Assembly (NCBI GenBank): GCA_023055355.1
Contig: JALJCS010000038.1
Span: 1,674,001 to 1,738,000 of the forward strand
Reading direction: 5' to 3'
DNA from: Agelaius tricolor
Lineage: Eukaryota; Chordata; Aves; Passeriformes; Icteridae
DNA length: 64,000 nt
In this document: in pieces, positions 60,005 through 64,000 of the stretch
Position numbering within the stretch: position 1 is the first letter of the stretch
Layout: each line of letters starts with the position of its first letter
Notes under the pieces: generated by a model
The model's input: the letters and a program-made list of their open reading frames with translations, nothing else
Told to the model about the DNA's origin: nothing
Database searches by the model: none
Position numbers and translations under genes: made by a program

Positions 60005-60130
60005 AGGGCTTATGGAAATTAATTGCGTGGCTTCCGCTGAAAGTCAGCATGGGGGAGGAGGGCGAACTCCCCGGAGGAAACTCTCTGAGAAAAACTCTCC
60101 TTGAACAAGAAAGTTGGTTAAAGAAAAGGG
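60005..60130. promoter_or_regulatory. Candidate conserved intronic element
   Basis: An isolated stretch with AATTAATTGCGTGGCTTCCG and GGCGAACTCCCCGGAGG in otherwise AT-rich intron. Several CpGs are retained. No repeat match recognised and no coding frame. Confidence 0.28.
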
Positions 60131-60845
60131 CTCCTCATGGCTGTAACTGCTGGGCTTGGTGAGCACAGTGCTCAGACATGGCAGCAAAGTGACAGCAGAA
60201 ATTCACTGCTCATTTCCCCACTCCTGTAATCAGATTCCCTCTCATTTGTTATTTCCACTCACACAAGGATCACGTGCAGCCCCAGCAGAGATCACACAGG
60301 TTTTAAGTTCACTGTGGCTTTTGAAATGTTGGAGCCTCTGAGCTGGAGTTTAAAGTCTTTCATGGGGCTGAGAGCTGGACTAAAGCCAAGTAAGTACCAG
60401 AGTAAGAAATAAGAAATTCAGAAGTGTAGTCCTGTAGCTGCATTGCTTGATTTCAACTGCAGAGCTTCACTAAAAAATAAAACCTAAGCTAGCATTAATG
60501 CCAAATATATCTAAAGTAGAATAAGCCCTGCAAAATTACCATGTCTGGTGCAATCTAGGAGAAAAGCTCAGCCTACTAAAAATAATATGATTCTGTTTAT
60601 GTAGGCAGACTAAGAGAGGAAAGTGCCCAAGTGAAATCCAAGGAATGAAGATCTCCCAAGGTAAGCACAAATATTATCATTAACACTGCCTAGCTTAGCT
60701 TCAAATACATTTCCCAATCCTCTTCATGAATATCGAGCTCAAAACTTGTGAAGAGCAAATTCCTTTAAGGCACATCAAGTTGGTTATTCAAAGTAAAGAA
60801 ATTCCAAGTTGTCAGATAATTTCTAATAGTAAATAGATACAGATT

Positions 60846-60867
60846 AAAAAAAAAAAAAAAAAAAAAA
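60846..60867. repeat. A22 homopolymer
   Basis: Pure A run in the MED27 intron. No recognisable SINE or processed-transcript body precedes it. Confidence 0.95.
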
Positions 60868-63800
60868 GGACAGTCTATGCATCCACAGTCCCTTATTTAA
60901 AAAAAAGGAAAACTAAATCCTGTCCACTGTAATGTGACTGAGTGGTACAAAATAATCCACCTGTCCCAGGGTCTGTACTTGGCCAAAAGCCAGGGTTTGT
61001 ACTCTGCCAAACATCTCCAAAGTGCTGCTAGAGAAGGGCCAATAAAACATTTCTTGCAGACCCTGCAGACAACATGAGCCTGCTGAACCCTTTCTGATCA
61101 GCAGCCCCAGTGTCTGGCCTGTCTGTCAATGCCAGTGGCTCTCAGCAGGGAGTGGTTTATTATTCTAATAAGATGCTCCAGTGAAGAGAGGGTCAGCTCT
61201 GAATCACTGCCATGAGAAGATTTAATTAGATTTTTACACTGACTAAAGACATTCCCTGCACACACACTAAATTTTAAATATGGAGATAAATGACAGTGTC
61301 TTTTAAAGCAAGGTTACTTTTGTTTTCTTTCTGTTTCAAACTCCCTATTTTTCCTTTTCTTGAGATAGCTGTTTACATTACACATTTATAGTGTCCAAGC
61401 TGAAAGGTTTTTGTGAAAGACTTCAATAATTTTCTGATTAAAACTCTCTGGGCAAACCTGAACTATTCCACCCAACACAGAGCTCTAAAATTTCCTGGGG
61501 AAAGGTCTGAAAACCCATACCCAATTAAAAATTAGAAAAACCCAACAAAACGACTCAAATTTCTTCACCAGGAAGTAAAACCTGCAGAACAGATTGATAT
61601 TGAATACATGCACATTATATACCAATGCATTATTGTTATTAATATGCTGTTTTAATTAAAAATATACTGGATAAAGAGGAGAAAGAGGCTCAGCTGTATC
61701 TGATCCACACAGCAGCAAACTACCTGTATGAGGAGCCAGAATGTTCATTAAGGGTAACCTCACATCAAAGATTTTTCTAAAAGCCACCAGAGGAAGGCTG
61801 AAGTCAAGCACGAGGGCCAGAGCTATTAGGGCAGTTTCAATCATTAGGAAACCATTATCTCCAATCCATGCTGCTACCAGGATCCAGGTTCACCCAGTAA
61901 CATGACAGCAAATTATATGATTAATTAGCTCCCACATAGCTACTGTGAGTCAACCAGTTGAAACTGATGCCCTACAGAAAGAGATAAAATATCACCCAAT
62001 GGTAGCTGCTGGCTGCACAGACCTTCCTGCAGTTACAGCCCAAACATCAGTCAGTTTGCAGATGTTTAAGGGAGCTCCCCAGCCATGCTCACTTTGTATT
62101 CACTACCCAGTGCACAACATGCATTTCTGTATTTGATTTCTCTTTCAGCATTTAATTATTTTCACTTTTTTGCCTAATTGCCATCATCAAGTTTCCTGTA
62201 GATTCAAAACATGAACTACACTGGCATTCTTCTAATGGCACCTATTCTTAAGAGCACTTCATAGGCATTTTTAAAAAGAAGACAAAATATTTGCCTCCTT
62301 TGGCAATTTGGTAAAAGAAACAATGAGACAAACACAACACTACAACTCTGAAAAGGATGATGGGAAAGCTGGAAGAGAATGCTTAACTGAGAACAAAACA
62401 AATGAAATTACATCCACCACTGAGAACTTCCCTGCTCTGACTGGTGTCCTGCACCCCATCCTACCAGCTCAGTCGAGTGGTGAGAAGTCAGCAACAGCAA
62501 AAATAAAAACCAAACCCAGGAAACAAAACAAATCTCTCATTTTGTTCTTTTCAAGGGTTTAAAAAAACCCCAAAGGACATGTGTGTACAAACATCACCCA
62601 GTATTTCAGCAGTTAGTGCTCCCTGACACCTGGAGAGGCTCTGCTCACTCAGAGCTGAACTTTCCTCAGTACATCCTCTCCTTCACGCTCAGGAGAAGGA
62701 ATGAACTATTTTTTTAGGAACTGAAAACACCAGGAGTCAACAGTGGAGACCTTATGTGAGAGAAAACAACTTCATCCTTGAAACTCTCCAAAATAAACTA
62801 GAGCAGGTTGAGAGATAAAGAAATGTTTGAAACAACCTGAAAATCTAAGGACCATCAATAACCAGGTTCTCTGTGTACTTTCCTCCCACCAGCATTTTAA
62901 GATATCTTGAGAATTTCAGCAGAATGTATTTGAGAGATTTGCAAAATGCAGACCTTTAAGATCCAGTATTTATTTACTGACACTTTAACAAAGCAAGTAA
63001 TACAAAAGCAAACTGTTCACTGGAATGAAGAGTTTTGTGGTGGAGGGTAATGCCTAAGACACCAAAAATTAACTGGCTTTAATACATACCAGCACAGAAA
63101 GAGATGATTCAATCATGGCACTGCTGAGAGATGCAAAAGAGCAGGACAGAAAGAAGGACATTACAACACTCAGGCTTCAGTATCAGAATCTTTATCCCTA
63201 TTGATGACTTAATAAAAAACTGAAGGAAGACAGCAATTGTAGAACAACAAAAAGAAATTAGTAGCAGCAGATAATATTTTAGTTGTACTAGCAAAAATTA
63301 TAATTGATTTTCTGTCTGTGGTGTTAAAGTTGCTATCTTTGCTCTGAAAATAAATTTTAATTTTAAAAGCAGAATCACATGTTAAAATAGTTCTACCTGG
63401 CATTTTCTGTCCACAGGCTCATTTTACAAGAGGGATACAGGAGCCACCATTGCTCTGTCATGTCAAGAAATCCATTTCACTTCCCTAGGAATACCTAAGA
63501 TTAGAAAGCATTAAATTTGCCTATCATCTGTTACACTGTAAAATCAGCTTGCTGAAGAAGAAACCTTTTGTTTAAATGAAGAGCAACTTTCAAACTAGAA
63601 AAGATCGTGGAAGCATCAACATAGAAACTGTTTTTAAGCCAAATTTCAGATTTAAAAAAAATCATGCAACTATTACTTTAAATGCCAAGCACTCCTCCTT
63701 GTAGCACTCCCTTCAATTAACTCAGCTTCTCACTGTGGGATTTTTAAGCAGGCTACAATAATCTACATTATTACTTAATGTAATTTCTTCAAAAATGTGT

Positions 63801-64000
63801 TTTCTCCTTCCATCAGCACTGCCCTCAAACTGTCCTTCCCAAGGGTTCACAAGAAGTGGGCTCAGCTCTTTTCAAGACCTGTCTACATGGCACACACAGA
63901 TCTGTCATGAGCAAAGGCATCATCTTTGCTGAGCAACTGTCAAAATGCAAAAGCCAAAATGAAAGAAGGTTCTGCATGTAAAATAGGGAAGTAGAAAAGC

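Larger units (their letters stand above)
22400..64000 (-). other. MED27: MED27 gene, 3' part (partial; 5' end beyond window)
   Basis: This is the transcription unit for Mediator subunit 27, a nuclear protein of the Mediator complex that links transcription factors to RNA polymerase II; the family is placed in the upper tail/head region of the complex. Five coding exons with AG/GT borders are seen, separated by introns of 2703, 7079, 7697 and 10185 bp, plus at least 13151 bp of a further upstream intron. Joined, they give an uninterrupted ~151-residue C-terminal half that I recognise from vertebrate MED27. The first ~160 residues should lie beyond 64000. I looked for them on the minus strand between 50850 and 64000, using expected peptide and codon patterns, and found nothing. 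No frameshift or internal stop is present, so the gene looks functional. Confidence 0.96.
50850..64000 (-). other. MED27: MED27 intron, 3' part (open at right edge)
   Basis: More than 13 kb of AT-rich intron upstream of the first exon in the window. It holds an (AAT)n microsatellite (55208-55263), an A22 run (60846-60867) and one GC-rich conserved-looking stretch (60005-60130). No minus-strand peptide matching the N-terminal half of MED27 was found, so those exons are probably beyond 64000. Confidence 0.8.

Overview
The window looks like nuclear DNA from a songbird (passerine). It holds one recognisable gene, the 3' part of MED27 (Mediator complex subunit 27), on the minus strand. Five consecutive coding exons can be read at 50849-50756, 40570-40463, 32765-32724, 25644-25567 and 22863-22729. 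They join in frame and encode the C-terminal ~151 residues, ending in the family's Cys-rich tail and a stop at 22729-22731. A polyadenylation signal follows at 22424-22419. The upstream exons (about the first 160 residues, by comparison with the ~311-residue vertebrate protein) were not found, and the first visible intron runs off the right edge. The avian assignment rests on CR1 LINE fragments, short TG...CA solo LTRs with 6-bp target duplications of a type I associate with songbird genomes, and compact introns.

Layout. Positions 1-22.4 kb are downstream intergenic DNA, GC-richer, with many short tandem repeats: a ~178-bp (TTCCC)n tract, a local duplication, an AT/TATATGG tract and a 56-bp x3 minisatellite. 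There are three solo LTRs, and several low-repeat CpG-containing or homeobox-motif-rich stretches that look like conserved noncoding elements. In human the gene on this side of MED27 is RAPGEF1, but no RAPGEF1 exon was recognised here. From 22.4 kb to 64 kb is MED27 and its introns, which are more AT-rich. They carry two more LTRs of the 8.75/13.5-kb family, a nested CR1 pair, a MIR-like fossil SINE, microsatellites and further candidate conserved blocks.

The most unusual structure is in the 7.7-kb intron after exon 40570-40463. The exon's splice donor (GTGGGG, unlike the GTAAG donors of the other exons) is fused directly to a ~500-bp minisatellite of 16/24-bp units. The minisatellite runs into the terminus of an old LTR, which was itself split by a younger 618-bp solo LTR with a perfect 6-bp target duplication. 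The repeat is open in all three minus-strand frames, so intron retention would add a long repetitive tail to the truncated MED27 protein.

No bacterial-type operon, CRISPR array, tRNA, rRNA or intact viral gene was seen. Most long open frames in the window are chance products of GC-rich or repeated DNA. No new multi-gene system is visible. The points of interest are the exon-minisatellite-LTR nest, the hairpin with a homeobox core at 6.73 kb and the unannotated conserved-looking blocks.
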